This document shows positions 1 through 14,257 of a stretch of DNA of 64,000 bases, in pieces (the stretch's first letter is position 1; each line of letters starts with the position of its first letter). The position numbers were made by a program, and so were the translations under genes. The stretch is from Metallyticus violacea (Eukaryota; Arthropoda; Insecta; Mantodea; Metallyticidae). The stretch covers positions 32,871,001 to 32,935,000 of the forward strand of contig CM060843.1 in NCBI GenBank assembly GCA_030762175.1, written 5' to 3'. The notes below the pieces were generated by a model. It saw nothing but the letters and a program-made list of their open reading frames with translations. It made no database searches and was not told where the DNA came from.

Positions 1-1835
1 ACTAGAAACTAAAGTAAACTATAAACTAAACTATAAACTAAACTAAACTAAACTAAATTATAAATTATCTAAACTAAACTAAACTAAACTAAAGTAACCT
101 AACTTAAACTAACCTAACCTAACCTAAACTAAACTAACCTAACCTAACCTAACCTAACGTAACGTAAACTGTATTAATCTAAAATAAACTAACTAAGCTA
201 AGCTAAACTAAACTAAACTAAACTAACTTAACCTAACATAACCTAACGTAACCGAACCTAACCTAAACTAAACTAAGCTAACCTAACCTAACCTAACCTA
301 CCTAACCTAAACTAAACTAAACTAAGCTAAGCTAAGCTAACCTAACCTAACCTAATCTAACATAACCTAAACGAAACTAAATTAACTAAACTAAATTAAC
401 AATAAATTGAACTACAAACCAAAATAAATTATAAACTAATTTATAAACTATACTAAACTATTAACTAAAATAAATTAACTAAACTAAACTAACCTAAACT
501 AACCTAACTTAAACTAAACTAAATTAAACTAAACTAGGCTAACCTTACCTAACCTAAAATAAACTAAACTACACTAAACTATTCTAAATCCAACTAAACT
601 AAACTAAACTAACCTAACCTAACTTAACCTAACCTAACCTAAACTAAATTATACTCTACTAACCTAACATAACCTAACCTAATCTAATCTAAACTACACT
701 AAACTAAAGTATACTAAATTAAACTAAACTAAACTAAATTACACTAAATTAAACAATAAACTAAACTAAATTAAACTACAAAATAAACTAAAAACTTAGC
801 TAAACAAAACTAAACTTAACTAAACTACACTAACCTAACCTAACCTAACCTAACCTAACTGAAACTAAAGTAAACTAAAATAAAGTATGAACTAAACTAA
901 ACTGAACTATAAACTAAATTATAAACTAAACTTAACTAAACTAAACTGGAAACTAAACAAAACTTAACTAAAATTAACTATACTAAACTAAACTAAACTA
1001 AGCTAACCTAAACTAACTTAATGTAACCTAATCTAACCTAACCGAAACTAAACTAAACTAAACTAATCTAACCTAATCTAACTTAAACTAATCTAACCTA
1101 AACTGAACTATAAACTAAAGTAAACTATATACTAATCTATAAATTAAACTTAACTAAACTAAACCATAAATTATCTAAACTAAACTAAACTAAGCTAAAG
1201 TAACCTAACTTAACCTAACCTAACCTAATTAAACTAAACTAAACGAACCTAACCTAACCTAACCTAACGTAACGTAAGCTATACTAATCTAAAATAAACA
1301 AACTAAGCTAAACTAAACTAAACTAAACTATATACTTAACTATAAACTAAACTTATAAATAAACTAAAATAAACTAAACTATAAACTAAACTAAACTTAC
1401 CTAAACTAAACTAAAGTAACTTAACCTAACATAACCTAACGTAACCGAACCTAACCTAAACTAAACTAAACTAAACTAAGCTAATCCAACCTAACCTAAC
1501 ATAACTTAAACGAAACTAAACTGAACTAAACTAAAATATAAACTACAATATAAACTGAACTAAACTATAAACTAAACTGTAAACTATACTGAACTATTAA
1601 CTAAAATAAATTAACTAAACTATACTAACCTAAAATAACCTAACATAACCTAAATAGAATTAAACTAAACTAACCTAACCTAACCTAACCTAAACTTAAC
1701 TAAACTAAACTTAAATAACCTAACCTGACCTAACTAAATCTAACCTAAACTAAATTAAACTAAACTAAACTAAACTAAACTAAACTAAATTAAGTAAACT
1801 AAATTAAATTAAACTAAACTAAACTAAACTAAACT
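1..1835. repeat. S block, copy 1 (left end cut by the window)
   Basis: This is the first of seven main copies of a block about 1.86 kb long. The window opens with the word ACTAGAAACTAAAG, which recurs at 11328, 19524, 29741 and 43639. In those four places the landmark ACCGAATCTAATTC lies exactly 26 bases upstream, so the window starts about 26 bases inside the block. Internal landmarks, in order: the paired CGTAACGTAA near 157, GTATTAATCT near 172, GTAACCGAACC near 249, three GCTAA words at 326-340, and an AT-rich stretch near 395-480 containing TTGAACTACAAACC. A second GTAACCGAACC lies near 1441. The block ends in ACTAA/ATTAA words near 1740-1835. Compared with the 11328 copy, the first 170 bases differ mainly by one extra CCTAA in that copy. 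Confidence 0.85.
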
Positions 1836-2586
1836 AACCTAACCTAACATTAACTAAACTAAACAAAACTAAAATAAACTAAACTAAACTAACATAATCT
1901 AACCTAATCTAATCTAAACTAAGCTAAATTAAACTAAACGAACTAAACTAAACTATAAATCAAACTATAAATTAAACTAAACTAAACCATACACTAAAAT
2001 ATAAATTAAATTACACTAAACTAAAATAAAAAATGAACTAAACTTAACTAAACTAAGCTAAACTAAACTAAGGTAAACTAACCTAATCTAACCTAACCTA
2101 ACCTAAACTAAACTAAACCAAACTAAGCTAACCTAACCTAGCCTAACCTAACCAAACCTAAACGAAACTAAACTAAACTAAATAAAACATAACTAAACTA
2201 AACTAAACCATAAACAAAATTATTAACTAAAGTAAACGAAAGTATAAACTAAACTTTAAACTAAACTAAACTAAACTAAACTAAACTATAAACTAAAGTA
2301 AAGTAAACTAAAGTATAAATTAAACTAAACTTAACTTAACTAAACTAAACTTAACTAACCTAACCTAATTTAATCTAACCTAAACTAAACTAAACTAAGC
2401 TAACCTAAATTAACATAAACTAACCTAACCTAAACTAAACTACAGTAAACTAAACTAAAATAAATTTAACGAAACTAAACTAAACTAACTAAACAAAATT
2501 AACTAAACTATAAACTAAACTAATTTTAACTATATTCACCATAAATTAATCTAAAATAAACGATACTAAACTGAATTAAACTATAA

Positions 2587-2617
<31 letters not shown>

Positions 2618-2960
2618 CTTAGCTAACCTAACCTAACCTAACTCAACCTAACCTAAACTATACTAAAGTAAACTAAAGTAAACTAAGCTAAACTTAACTA
2701 AACTAAACTGAACTATAAACTTAACTATATAATAATCTAATCTAAGCCATAAACTAAACTAAACTAAACTATAAAATAAACTATAAACTAAACTAAACTA
2801 AAGTAAAATAACCTAAACTAACCTAACCTAAGCTAAACTAAGCTAAACTAAACTAAACTAACATAACCTAACCTAACATAAACTAACATAAACTAAAATA
2901 AACTAAACTAACCTAACAAAACCTAACCTAAATAAACTAATCTAAATTAAACTAAACTAA

Positions 2961-3080
2961 CCTATCCTCACCTAACCTAAACTATACTAAAATAAACTAC
3001 ACTAAATTAAACTAAACTAACCTATCCTCACCTAACCTAAACTATACTAAAATAAACTACACTAAATTAAACTAAACTAA
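2961..3080. repeat. 60-bp perfect tandem duplication in A copy I
   Basis: Two identical 60-base units, 2961-3020 and 3021-3080, each open with CCTATCCTCACCTAACC and end in ACTAA words; the sequence diverges at 3081 (CCTAACCCAACC). The same doubled unit occurs in A copies II and III, so the duplication predates the copying of the A block. Related sequence near 53464 and 58470 (CTATGCTCACC) has only one unit, which suggests the single state is older. Sixty is a multiple of five, so the pentamer phase is kept. Confidence 0.93.
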
Positions 3081-6000
3081 CCTAACCCAACCTAAACTAA
3101 ACCAAGCTATACTAAACTAAACTAAACTTAAACTAAACTAAACTTAACTAAACTAAACTAAACTAAAATAAACTTAGCTAACCTAACCTAACCTAACCTA
3201 AACTAAACTAAACAAAACTAAAGTAAAGTAAACTATACTAATCTAAACTAAACTAACCTGACCTAACATAAACTAACCTAACGTAACCTAACCTAAACTA
3301 TAAACTAAACTAAACTAAACTATCCTAACCAAACCTAACCTAACCTAAACTAAACTAAACTAATCTAACCTACCCTAATCTAAACTAAACTAAACTATAC
3401 TAAACTGTAAACTAAACTAACCTAAACTATATGCTAAACTAAACTAAAGTATAAATTAACTAAACTAAACTAAACTTAACTAAAGTAACCTAACCTAACC
3501 TAACCTAAACTAAACTAAATTAACCTAACCTAACCTAACCTAACCTGAGCTAAACTATACTAAACTAAACTAAATTAAACTAAACCATAAACTAAACTAA
3601 ACTTAACTAAACTAAACTAAAAAATAAACTAAATAAACTAAACTAAACTAAACTTTACTAAATTAACCTAATAAAACCTAACCTAAACTAAACCAAACTA
3701 AACTAAACTCATCTAAAATAGCCTAAACTAAACTATAAACTAAACTATAGGCTTAAGTATAAAATAAACTAAACTAAACTAAACTAACTTCACCTTACCT
3801 AACAAAAATAAACTAAACTACTATAATAAACTACACTAACCTAACCTAACCTAACCTAGCCTAAACTAACGTAACCTAAACTAAAAAAACTAACCTAACC
3901 TAAACTAACCTAAACTAAACTAAACTAACCTAACCTAACCTAACCTAAACTAAACTAAACTAAACTAAACCAAACTAAACTAAACTAAACTAAACCAAAC
4001 TAAACTAAACTAAACTAAACCATAAACTAAACTATAAACTAAACTAAATTATAAACTAAACTATAATCTAAAATAAAATAAACTAAATTAAAATAAATTA
4101 AACTAAACTAAATTAAACAAAACTAAACTATAAACTAAACTATAATCTAAACTATTAACTAAACTAAAATATAAACTAAAATATACTAAAATAAACTAAA
4201 CTAAACTATCCCAACCTAACCTAACCTAACCTATACTAAACTAAACTAATCTAATCTAACCTTACCTAAATTAAACTAAACTAAACTAAACTATAAACTA
4301 AACTAAAGTAACCTAACTCAATCCAACCTAATCCAACCTAAACTAAACTAAACTTACCTAATCTAACTTAACTAAACTAAACTAAACTAAACTAAACTAT
4401 AAACTAAAGTAAACTATAAATTAAACTATAAACTATACTAAACTAAACTAAATTATAAATTATCTAAACTAAACTAAACTAAACTAAACTAACCTAACCT
4501 AACCTAACCTAACGTAACGTAAACTGTACTAATCTAAAATAAACTAACTAAGCTAAACTAAACTAAACTAAACCAAACTAAACTAAACTAAACTAAACTA
4601 ACTTAACCTAACATAACCTAACGTAACCGAACCTAACTTAAACTAAACTAAACTAAACTAAGCTAAGCTAAGCTAACCTAACCTAACCTAACCTAAACTA
4701 AACTAAACTAAACTAAGCTAACCTAACCTTACCTAACCTAACATAACCTAAACGAAACTAAACTAAACTAAATTAACTATAAATTAAACTATAAACTAAA
4801 CTAAACTATAAACTAATTTATAAACTATACTAAACTATTCACTAAAATAAACTATAAATTAAAATATAAACTATACTAAACTAAACTAAATTATAAATTA
4901 TCTAAACTAAACTAAACTAACCAAAACTAACCTAACGTAAACTAAAATAAATTAAATTAAACTAGGGTAACCTAACCTAACCTAAACTAATATAAACTAA
5001 ACTAAACTACACTAAACTGTTCTAAATCCAACTAAAATAAACCAAACTAAACTAACCTAACCTAACTTATCCTAACCTAACCTATACTAAACTAAATTAA
5101 ACTCAACTAACCTAACCTAACCTAACCTAATTTAATCTAATATGAACTAAACTAAAGTAAACTAAATTAAACTAAACTAAACTAAACTACACTAAATTAA
5201 ACTATAAACTAAACTAAATTAAACTACAAAATAAACTATAAACTTAACTAAATAAAACTAAACTAAACTAAACTACACTAACCTAACCTAACCTAACCTT
5301 ACCTAACATAACTGAAACTAAAGTAAACTGAACTAAAGTATGAACTAAACTAAACTGAGCTATAAACTAAATTCTAAACTAAACTTAACTAAACCAAACT
5401 GTAAACTAAACTTAACTATACTAAACTAAACTAAACTAATCTAACCTAAACTAACCTAATGTAACCTAACCTAACCTAACCGAAACTAAACTAAACTAAA
5501 CTAATTTAACCTAACCTAAATTAAACTAAACTAAACTAAACTGAACTATAAACTAAAGTAAACTATAAACTAATCTATAAACTAAATGAAACTAAACTAA
5601 ACCATAAATTATCTAAACTAAACTAAGCTAAAGTAACCTAACTTAACCTAACCTAACCTAATTAAACTAAATTAAAATAACCTAACATAACCTAACCTAA
5701 CTTAACGTAAGCTATACTAATCTAAAATCAACAAACTGAGCTAAACTAAACTAAAGTAAACTATATACTTAATTATGAACTAAAGTAATAAATAAACTAA
5801 ACTAAACTAAACTAAGCTAACCTAACCTAACCTAACCTAAACTAAACTAATCAAAACTAAAGTAAAGTAAACTAAACTAATCTAAACTAAACTAACCTAA
5901 CCTAATCTAATCTAACCTAACGTAACCTAACCTAAACTATACTATAAACTAAACTAAACTAAACTATCCTAACCTAACCTAACCTAACCTAAACTAAACT

Positions 6001-7059
6001 AAACTAATCTAACCTACTCTAAACTAAACTAAACTAAACTATACTAAACTATAAACTAAACTAAACTATATGCTAAACTAAAGTATAAATTAACTAAACT
6101 AAACTTAACTAAAGTAACCTAACCTAACCTAACCTAAACTAAACTAAATTAACCTTACCTAAGCTAACCTGAGCTAAACTATACTAAACTAAATTAAATT
6201 AAACTAAACAAAAGTATAAACTTAACTATAAACTGAACAAAACTAAACTATAAACTAAACTAAACTAAATTGCACACTAAACAAAACTTAACTAAAATAA
6301 ATTAAAATAAACTCAACTAAACTGAACTATAAACAAAACTAAACAAATCTAAACTATAAACTAAACTAAACTAAAATAAATTAAAATAAATTAAACTAAA
6401 CTAAATTAAACAAAACTAAACTAAACTGAACTATAAACTAAACTAAACGAAATTAAACTATAAACTAAACGAGACTAAACTAAACTAACCTAAACTAAAA
6501 TAACCTAACCTAACCTAATCTAATCAAAACTAAACTAAACTAAACTAACCCAACCTAACCTAACCTAACCTAACCTAATCTAAACTGAACTAAACAAAAC
6601 TAAACTAACGTAACCTAATCTAAACTGAACTAAAATAAACTACACTAAACTAAACTAACCTAACCTAACCAAACCTAACTTAAGCTTAACTATCCTAACC
6701 TAACATAAGCTAACCTAACCTAAACTAAACTAAACCTAAGTAAACAAAACTAAACTATAAACTAAACGAAACTAAACTGAACTAAACTAAACTATATGCT
6801 AAACTAAACTAAAGTATAAATTAAATAAACCAAACTAAACTTAACTAAAGTAACCTAACCTAACCTAAGCTAACCTGAGCTATACTATACTAAACTAAAC
6901 TAAATTAAACTAAACAAAAGTATAAACTTAACTATAAACTAAACTAAACTAAACTAAATTGTACACTAAACAAAACTTAACTAAACTAAATTAAAATAAA
7001 CACAACTAAACTGTACTATAAACTAAACTAAACAAATCTAAACTATAAACTAAACTAAA

Positions 7060-8381
7060 CTAAAGTAAACTAACCTAAACTAACCTGACATAACCTAAAC
7101 TGAACTAAACTAACTAACTAACCTAAACGAAACGAAACTAAACTAAACTAATCTAACCTAACCTAACCTAAACGAACCTAAACTAAACTAAACTAAACTA
7201 TAAACTAAACTATAAACTAAACTACACTAAACTAAACTAAACAAATCTAAACTATAAACTAAACTAAACTCAACTAAAGTAAACTAACCTAAACTAACCT
7301 GACATAACCTAATCTGAATTAAAGTAAACTAACCTAACCTAACCTAAACTAAACTAAACTAAATTCATTTAACTAAACTAAACTAAACTATACTAAACTA
7401 AACTAACCTAATATAACCTAACCTAAACTAAACTAAACTTAACTAAACTAAACTATAAACTAAACCTGATTATACTATAAAGTAAATAATCATCTAACTA
7501 AATTAAATTTTACTAACCTAACCTAATCTAACCTAAACTAAGGTAAAATAAACTAAACTAACCTAACCTAACCTAACAGAACTAAACCTAACCTAACCTA
7601 AACTAAACTAAACTAAACGAAACGAAACTAAACTAAACTATCCTAACCTAAACTAAACTAAACTACTAAACTAAACTAAACTCACCTAACATAACCTAAG
7701 CTAACCTAACCTAAACTAAACTAAAGTAAACTAACCTAAACTAACCTGACATAACCTAAACTGAACTAAACTAACTAACTAACCTAAACGAAACGAAACT
7801 AAACTAAACTAATCTAACCTAACCTAACCTAAACGAACCTAAACTAAACTAAACTAAACTATAAACTAAACTATAAACTAAACTACACTAAACTAAACTA
7901 AACAAATCTAAACTATAAACTAAACTAAACTCAACTAAAGTAAACTAACCTAAACTAACCTGACATAACCTAAACTGAATTAAAGTAAACTAACCTAACC
8001 TAACCTAAACTAAACTAAACTAAATTCATTTAACTAAACTAAACTAAACTATACTAAACTAAACTAACCTAATATAACCTAACCTAAACTAAACTAAACT
8101 TAACTAAACTAAACTATAAACTAAACCTGATTATACTATAAAGTAAATAATAATCTAACTAAATTAAATTTTACTAACCTAACCTAATCTAACCTAAACT
8201 AAGGTAAAATAAACTAAACTAACCTAACCTAACCTAACAGAACTAAACCTAACCTAACCTAAACTAAACTAAACTAAACGAAACGAAACTAAACTAAACT
8301 ATCCTAACCTAAACTAAACTAAACTACTAAACTAAACTAAACTCACCTAACATAACCTAAGCTAACCTAACCTAAACTAAA
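7060..8381. repeat. 661-bp tandem duplication private to A copy I
   Basis: Two units, about 7060-7720 and 7721-8381, are offset by 661 bases (the word GACATAACC at 7087 and again at 7748). By eye they differ at only two positions, near 7312 versus 7973 and near 7491 versus 8152. A copies II (about 26065-26730) and III (about 49650-50310) have one unit each. Each junction lies in the same short sequence, roughly CTAAACTAAAGTAAACTAA, which flanks the unit on both sides. Unequal recombination or slippage at that match would explain it. 661 is not a multiple of five, so the event was not a gain of whole pentamers in register. Near-identity makes this one of the youngest events in the window. Confidence 0.92.
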
Positions 8382-9168
8382 CTAAAGTAAACTAAACTAA
8401 CCTAACCCAACCTAACCTAAACTAAAATACGGTAAACTAAGCTAACCTAAACATCCTAGCCTAACCTAACCTAAATGAAACTAAACTATACTAAACTTAA
8501 CTAAATTAAAAAAAACTAAACTAAACTAAACGAAACTAAATTAAACTAACCTAACCTAACATAACCTAACCTAACTTAAGCTTACCTAACCTAAACTAAA
8601 CTAACCTAACCTAAACTAACATAAACTAAACTAAACTAAACTAACCTAACCTAACCTAACCTAAATTAACTAAACTAAACTAAACTAAACCAAACTAAAC
8701 TAAACTAAATCAAACTAAACTAAACTAAACAAAACTATAAACTAAACTATAAACTAAACTAAATTAAATTATAAACTAAACTATAATCTAAACTAAAATA
8801 AACTAAATTAAAATAAATTAAACTAAACTAAATTAAACAAAACTAATGTATAATAAACTAAACTAATTTAAACTATAAACTAAACTATAAACTAAACTAT
8901 AATCTAAACTATTAACTAAACTAAACTAAAGTATAAACTAAAATATACTAAAATAAACTAAACTAAATTATCCTAACCTAACCTAACCTAACGTAAACTT
9001 AACTAAACTAATCTAATCTAACCTTATTTAAACTAAACTAAACTAAACTAAACTAAACTAAACCATAAACTAAACTAAAATAAACTAAACTATAAATTAT
9101 CTAAACTAAACTAAACTAAAGTAACCTAACTCAACCTAACCTAACCTAACGTATACTAAACTAAACTT

Positions 9169-9726
9169 ACCGAATCTAATTCAAACTAAACTAAAGTATA
9201 AACTAAAGTAAACTATAAACTAAACTTATAACTAAACTAAACTAAACTAAATTATAAATTATCTAAACTAAACTAAACTAAACTAAAGTAACCTAAATTA
9301 AACTAACCTAACCTAACCTAAACTAAACTAAACTAACCTAACCTAACCTAACGTAACGTAAACTGTATTAATATAAAATAAACTAACTAAGCTAAGCTAA
9401 ACTAAACTAAACTAAACTAAACTAAACTAACTTAACCTAACATAACCTAACGTAACCGAACCTAACCTAAACTAAACTAAACTAAACTAACCTAACCTAA
9501 CCTAACCTAACCTAACCTAAACTAAACTAAACTAATCTAAGCTAAGCTAACCTAACCTAACCTAACCTAACATAACATAACCTAAACGAAACTAAACTAA
9601 ACTAAACTAACCTAAACTAACTTAACCTAACCTAACCTAACCTAAAATAAATTATACTCTACTAACATAACCTAACCTAACCTAATCTAATCTAAACTAA
9701 ACTAAACTAAACTATAAACTAAATTA
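9169..9726. repeat. Shortened S block after A copy I
   Basis: The landmark ACCGAATCTAATTC at 9169 starts S-type sequence, with the paired CGTAACGTAA and a GTATTAATAT variant near 9364, then GTAACCGAACC near 9453. The AT-rich part expected next (around 390-620 in S copy 1) is missing, and the sequence resumes at ATTATACTCTACTAAC near 9652. The equivalents are at 27487 and 51158; those two keep a little more, including TAGGTTAACC. The shortened S is therefore a stable part of the larger unit, with a further deletion in this copy. Confidence 0.78.
9491..9520 (-). repeat. Perfect telomere-type run, six TTAGG units
   Basis: Six uninterrupted CCTAA words, read as TTAGG on the - strand, make this one of the longest perfect telomere-type runs I found. 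Most other runs have two to five units before an ACTAA or variant word intervenes. It lies within the shortened S block. Four or more GG tracts 3 bases apart could in principle fold into a two-layer G-quadruplex on the - strand. Confidence 0.85.
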
Positions 9727-11301
9727 TAATCTAACTAAATTAAATTTAACTAACCTAACCTAACCTAACATAAACTAACCTAAAATAAACTAAACTAACC
9801 TAACCTAACCTAACCAAACTAAACCTAACCAAACCTAAACTAAACTAAAGTAAACGAAACTAAACTAAACTAACCTAACCTAAACTAAACTAAATTACTA
9901 AACTAAAATAAACTCACCTAACATAACCTAAGCTAACCTAGCCTAAACTAAACTAAAGTAAACTAAACTAACCTAACCCAACCTAACCTAAATTAAACTA
10001 AACTAAACTAAGCTAACCTAACCTAAACTAAACTAAACTAAAACAAACAGAACTAAACTAAACCAAACCAAACTAAACTAAACTAAACCATAAACTAAAC
10101 TATAATCTAAACTAAACTAAATTAAAAACTAAGCTATATACTAAACTAAACTAAACTAAATTAAAATAAATTAAACAAAACTAAATTAAACAAAACTAAG
10201 CTATACTAAACTAAATTAAACTGAACTATAAACTAAACTATAAACTAAACGAGTAAAATCTAAACTAAACTAAACTAAACTACACTAACCTAACCTAACA
10301 TAACCTAACTTAACCTAACCTAACCTAACCTAAACTAAACTAAACTAAACTAACCTACCTAACCTAAACTAAACTAAACTAAATTAAATTAACCTAACCT
10401 AATATAAACTGAACTAAACTAAACTGAACTAAACTACACTAACCTAACCTAACATAACCTAACCTAACCTAACCTAACCTAAACCAAACTTAAGTAAACT
10501 AAACTAAACTAAACTAATCTAAACTAAATTAATTTAAACTATAAACTAAACTATAAACTAAACTAAACTAAAATAAACTAAACTAAACTAAACTATCCTA
10601 ACCTATCCTAACCTAAACTAAGCTAAACTAATCTAACCTAACCTAACCTAACCTAAACTACACTAAACTAAACTAAATTATAAACTAAACTAAACAATAA
10701 ATAAACTAAAATAAACTAAACTAAATTAAACTAAACTAAACTAAAGTAAGCTAACTTCACCTAACCTAACCTAACCTAACCTAAACTAAACTAAACTTAC
10801 CTAACCTAACATAACCTAACGTAAACTATACTAATCTAAACTAAACTAACTAAGCTTAACTAAACTAAACTAAACTGAACTAAATTATCCTAACCTAAAT
10901 TAAAGTAATCTAACCTAACCTAACCAAACCGAAACTAAACTAAACTAAACTAAACTATAAATTATCTAAACTAAACTAAACTAAGCTAAACTAAAGTAAC
11001 CTGACTTAACCTAACCTAACCTAAACTAAAATAAATTAACCTAACCTAACCTAACGTAAAGTAAACTAATCCAAAATAAACTAACTAAGCTAATCTAAAC
11101 TAAACTACACTAAACTAAACTATACTAAACTATATACTTAACTATAAACTAAACTAAACATAACTAAATTAAACTAAACTATAAACTAAACTAAACCATA
11201 AACTAAAATAAAATAAACTAAACTATAAATTATCTAAACTAAACTAAACTAAAGTAACCTAACTCAACCTAACCTAACCTAACGTAAACTAAACTAAACT
11301 T
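9727..11301. repeat. Y block, copy 1
   Basis: The block opens with ATAATCTAACTAAATTAAAT, carries CGAGTAAAATCT at 10250 and a TAAGCTTAAC word near 10852, and ends where ACCGAATCTAATTC begins the next S block at 11302. The distance from CGAGTAAAATCT to that landmark is 1,052 here, against 1,095, 1,073 and 1,094 in the Y copies at 18403, 28642 and 42519. In all four complete copies Y is followed directly by S, so Y-S is a fixed pair. Confidence 0.83.
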
Positions 11302-13165
11302 ACCGAATCTAATTCAAACTAAACTAAACTAGAAACTAAAGTAAACTATAAACTAAACTATAAACTAAACTAAACTAAACTAAATTATAAATTATCTAAA
11401 CTAAACTAAACTAAACTAAAGTAACCTAACTTAAACTAACCTAACCTAACCTAAACTAAACTAACCTAACCTAACCTAACCTAACCTAACGTAACGTAAA
11501 CTGTATTAATCTAAAATAAACTAACTAAGCTAAGCTAAACTAAACTAAACTAAACTAACTTAACCTAACATAACCTAACGTAACCGAACCTAACCTAAAC
11601 TAAACTAAGCTAACCTAACCTAACCTAACCTACCTAACCTAAACTAAACTAAACTAAGCTAAGCTAAGCTAACCTAACCTAACCTAACCTAACATAACCT
11701 AAACGAAACTAAAATAAACTAAACTAAATTAACAATAAATTGAACTACAAACCAAAATAAATTATAAACTAATTTATAAACTATACTAAACTATTAACTA
11801 AAATAAATTAACTAAACTAAACTAACCTAAACTAACCTAACCTAAACTAAACTAAATTAAACTAAACTAGGCTAACCTTACCTAACCTAAAATAAACTAA
11901 ACTACACTAAACTATTCTAAATCCAACTAAACTAAACTAAACTAACCTAACCTAACTTAATCTAACCTAACCTAACCTAAACTAAATTATACTCTACTAA
12001 CCTAACATAACCTAACCTAATCTAATCTAAACTACACTAAACTAAACTAAAGTAAACTAAATTAAACTAAACTAAACTAAACTACACTAAATTAAACAAT
12101 AAACTAAACTAAATTAAGCTACAAAATAAACTAAAAACTTAGCTAAACAAAACTAAACTTAACTAAACTACACTAACCTAACCTAACCTAACTGAAACTA
12201 AAGTAAACTAAAATAAAGTATGAACTAAACTAAACTGAACTATAAACTAAATTATAAACTAAACTTAACTAAACTAAACTGTAAACTAAACAAAACTTAA
12301 CTAAACTTAACTATACTAAACTAAACTAAACTAAGCTAACCTAAACTAACTTAATGTAACCTAATCTAACCTAACCGAAACTAAACTAAACTAAACTAAT
12401 CTAACCTAATCTAACTTAAACTAATCTAACCTAAACTGAACTATAAACTAAAGTAAACTATATACTAATCTATAAATTAAACTTAACTAAATTAAACCAT
12501 AAATTATCTAAACTAAACTAAACTAAGCTAAAGTAACCTAACTTAACCTAACCTAACCTAATTAAACTAAACTAAACGAACCTAACCTAACCTAACCTAA
12601 CGTAACGTAAGCTATACTAATCTAAAATAAACAAACTAAGCTAAACTAAACTAAACTAAACTATATACTTAACTATAAACTAAACTTATAAATAAACTAA
12701 AATAAACTAAACTATAAACTAAACTAAACTTACCTAAACTAAACTAAAGTAACTTAACCTAACATAACCTAACGTAACCGAACCTAACCTAAACTAAACT
12801 AAACTAAACTAAGCTAATCCAACCTAACCTAACATAACTTAAACGAAACTAAACTGAACTAAACTAAAATATAAACTACAATATAAACTGAACTAAACTA
12901 TAAACTAAACTGTAAACTATACTGAACTATTAACTAAAATAAATTAACTAAACTATACTAACCTAAAATAACCTAACATAACCTAAATAGAATTAAACTA
13001 AACTAACCTAACCTAACCTAATCTAAACTTGACTAAACTAAACTTAAATAACCTAACCTGACCTAACTAAATCTAACCTAAACTAAATTAAACTAAACTA
13101 AACTAAACTAAACTAAACTAAATTAAGTAAACTAAATTAAATTAAACTAAACTAAACTAAACTAA
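11302..13165. repeat. S block, copy 2
   Basis: This is a complete copy that can serve as the reference. It runs from ACCGAATCTAATTC at 11302 to the junction with CGAACCTAACC near 13165, about 1,863 bases. It follows the window start closely for about 1.8 kb, with pentamer gains and losses and scattered substitutions. After it the sequence does not continue into an A block but into Z, so a recombination border lies at the S end. Confidence 0.87.
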
Positions 13166-14257
13166 ACGAACCTAACCTAACCTAACCTAACCTAAACTAA
13201 CCTAAAATAAACTAAACTAACCTAACCTAAACTAACCTAACCAAACTAAACCTAACCTAACCTAAACTAAACTAATCTAAACGAAACTAAACTAAACGAA
13301 ACTAAACTAAACTAACCTAACCTAAACTAAACTAAACTAAACTCACCTAACATAACCTAAGCTAACCTAACCTAAACTAAACTAAAGTAAACTAAACTAA
13401 CCTAACCTAACCTAAACTAAACTAAACTAAGCTAACCTAACCTAAACTAAACTAAACTAAACGAAACAGAACTAATCTAAACCAAACCAAACGAAACTAA
13501 ACTAAACCATAAACTAAACTATAAACTAAACTAAACTAAATTATAAACTATACTATAAACTGAACTAAACTAAATTAAAATAAATTAAACAAAATTAAAT
13601 TAAACAAATCTAAACTAAACTAAACTAAACTACACTAACCTAACCTAACATAACCTAACGTAACCTAACCTAACCTATCCTAACCTAAACTAAACTAAAC
13701 TAAACTAAACTAAACTAACCTAACCTAACCTAACCTAACCTAAACTAAACTAAATTAAATTAACCTAAGCTAATATAAACTGAACTTAAATAAACTAAAC
13801 TAAAGTAACCTAACCTAAACTAACCTAACCTAACCTAAACTAAACTTAAGTAAACTAAACTAAACTAAACTAATCTAAACTAAACTAATTTAAACTATAA
13901 ACTAAACTATAAACTAAACTAAACTAAAATAAAGTAAACTAAACTATCCTAACCTAACCTAACCTAACCTAACCTAAACTAAACTAATATAACCTAACCT
14001 AACCTAACCTAAATTACACTAAAGTAAACTAAATTATAAACTAAACTAAACTATAAATAAACTAAAATAAACTAAACTAAATTAAACAAAACTAAACTAA
14101 AGTAACCTAACTTCACCTAACCTAACATAACCTAAACAAAGCTAAACTGAACTAAACTATCCTAATCTAACCTAAATTAAATTAATCTAACCTAACCTAT
14201 CGGATACTAAACTAAACTAAACTGTAAACTAAACTATAAACTAAATTAAACTAAACT
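13166..14257. repeat. Z block, copy 1
   Basis: CCTAA-rich start, then CGAAACAGAACTAATC at 13462 followed by ACCAAACCAAACGAAAC, and CGGATACTAAAC at 14201 near the end. The same order is found at 31282-32358, where CGAAACAG is at 31568 and CGGATACTAAAC at 32302. The CGAAACAG landmark also occurs at 38187, 54939 and 59996 inside other mosaics. Offset to the second copy is 18,101 at the CGGATAC landmark. Confidence 0.78.

Larger units (their letters stand above)
1836..9168. repeat. A block, copy I (longest of three copies)
   Basis: This long block follows S directly. The same order of landmarks is found in A copies II (21361-27486) and III (45511-51157). Shared landmarks include the doubled 60-bp unit at 2961, the word CTATAGGCTTAAG at 3745 (23240 and 47422 in the other copies), the word TGCACACTAAAC at 6271 (25834 in copy II, deleted in III) and TACGGTAAA near 8428-8436 (near 26758 and 50337). 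Offset to copy II is 19,490-19,563 over the left part and falls to about 18,330 after the private changes near 6.4-8.4 kb. The copies are nearly identical by eye: around 2941-3180, one substitution and a 5-base length difference separate I from II. Only copy I carries the 661-bp duplication. A region near 4440-4870 is itself a diverged partial S block, marked by GTACTAATCT near 4526, so S-like sequence is also nested inside A. Confidence 0.85.

Noticed and set aside
7060..8381. The 661-bp duplication as a transposable element
   Set aside because: The unit has no terminal inverted repeats, no target-site pattern and no coding capacity, and its sequence is the same pentamer satellite as the flanks.
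8504..8516. Runs of seven to eight A (near 8508, 15829, 26838, 40580, 50417, 55485, 62361) as poly-A tails of retroposons
   Set aside because: They sit at the same place in repeated blocks, within TTAAA-type words, with no adjacent element; they are variant pentamers lacking C and T.
10850..10862. AAGCTT and CTTAAG palindromes as binding or recombination sites
   Set aside because: They arise from single-base variants of the monomer (CTAAG next to CTTAA) and recur only because their blocks were copied; nothing indicates function.
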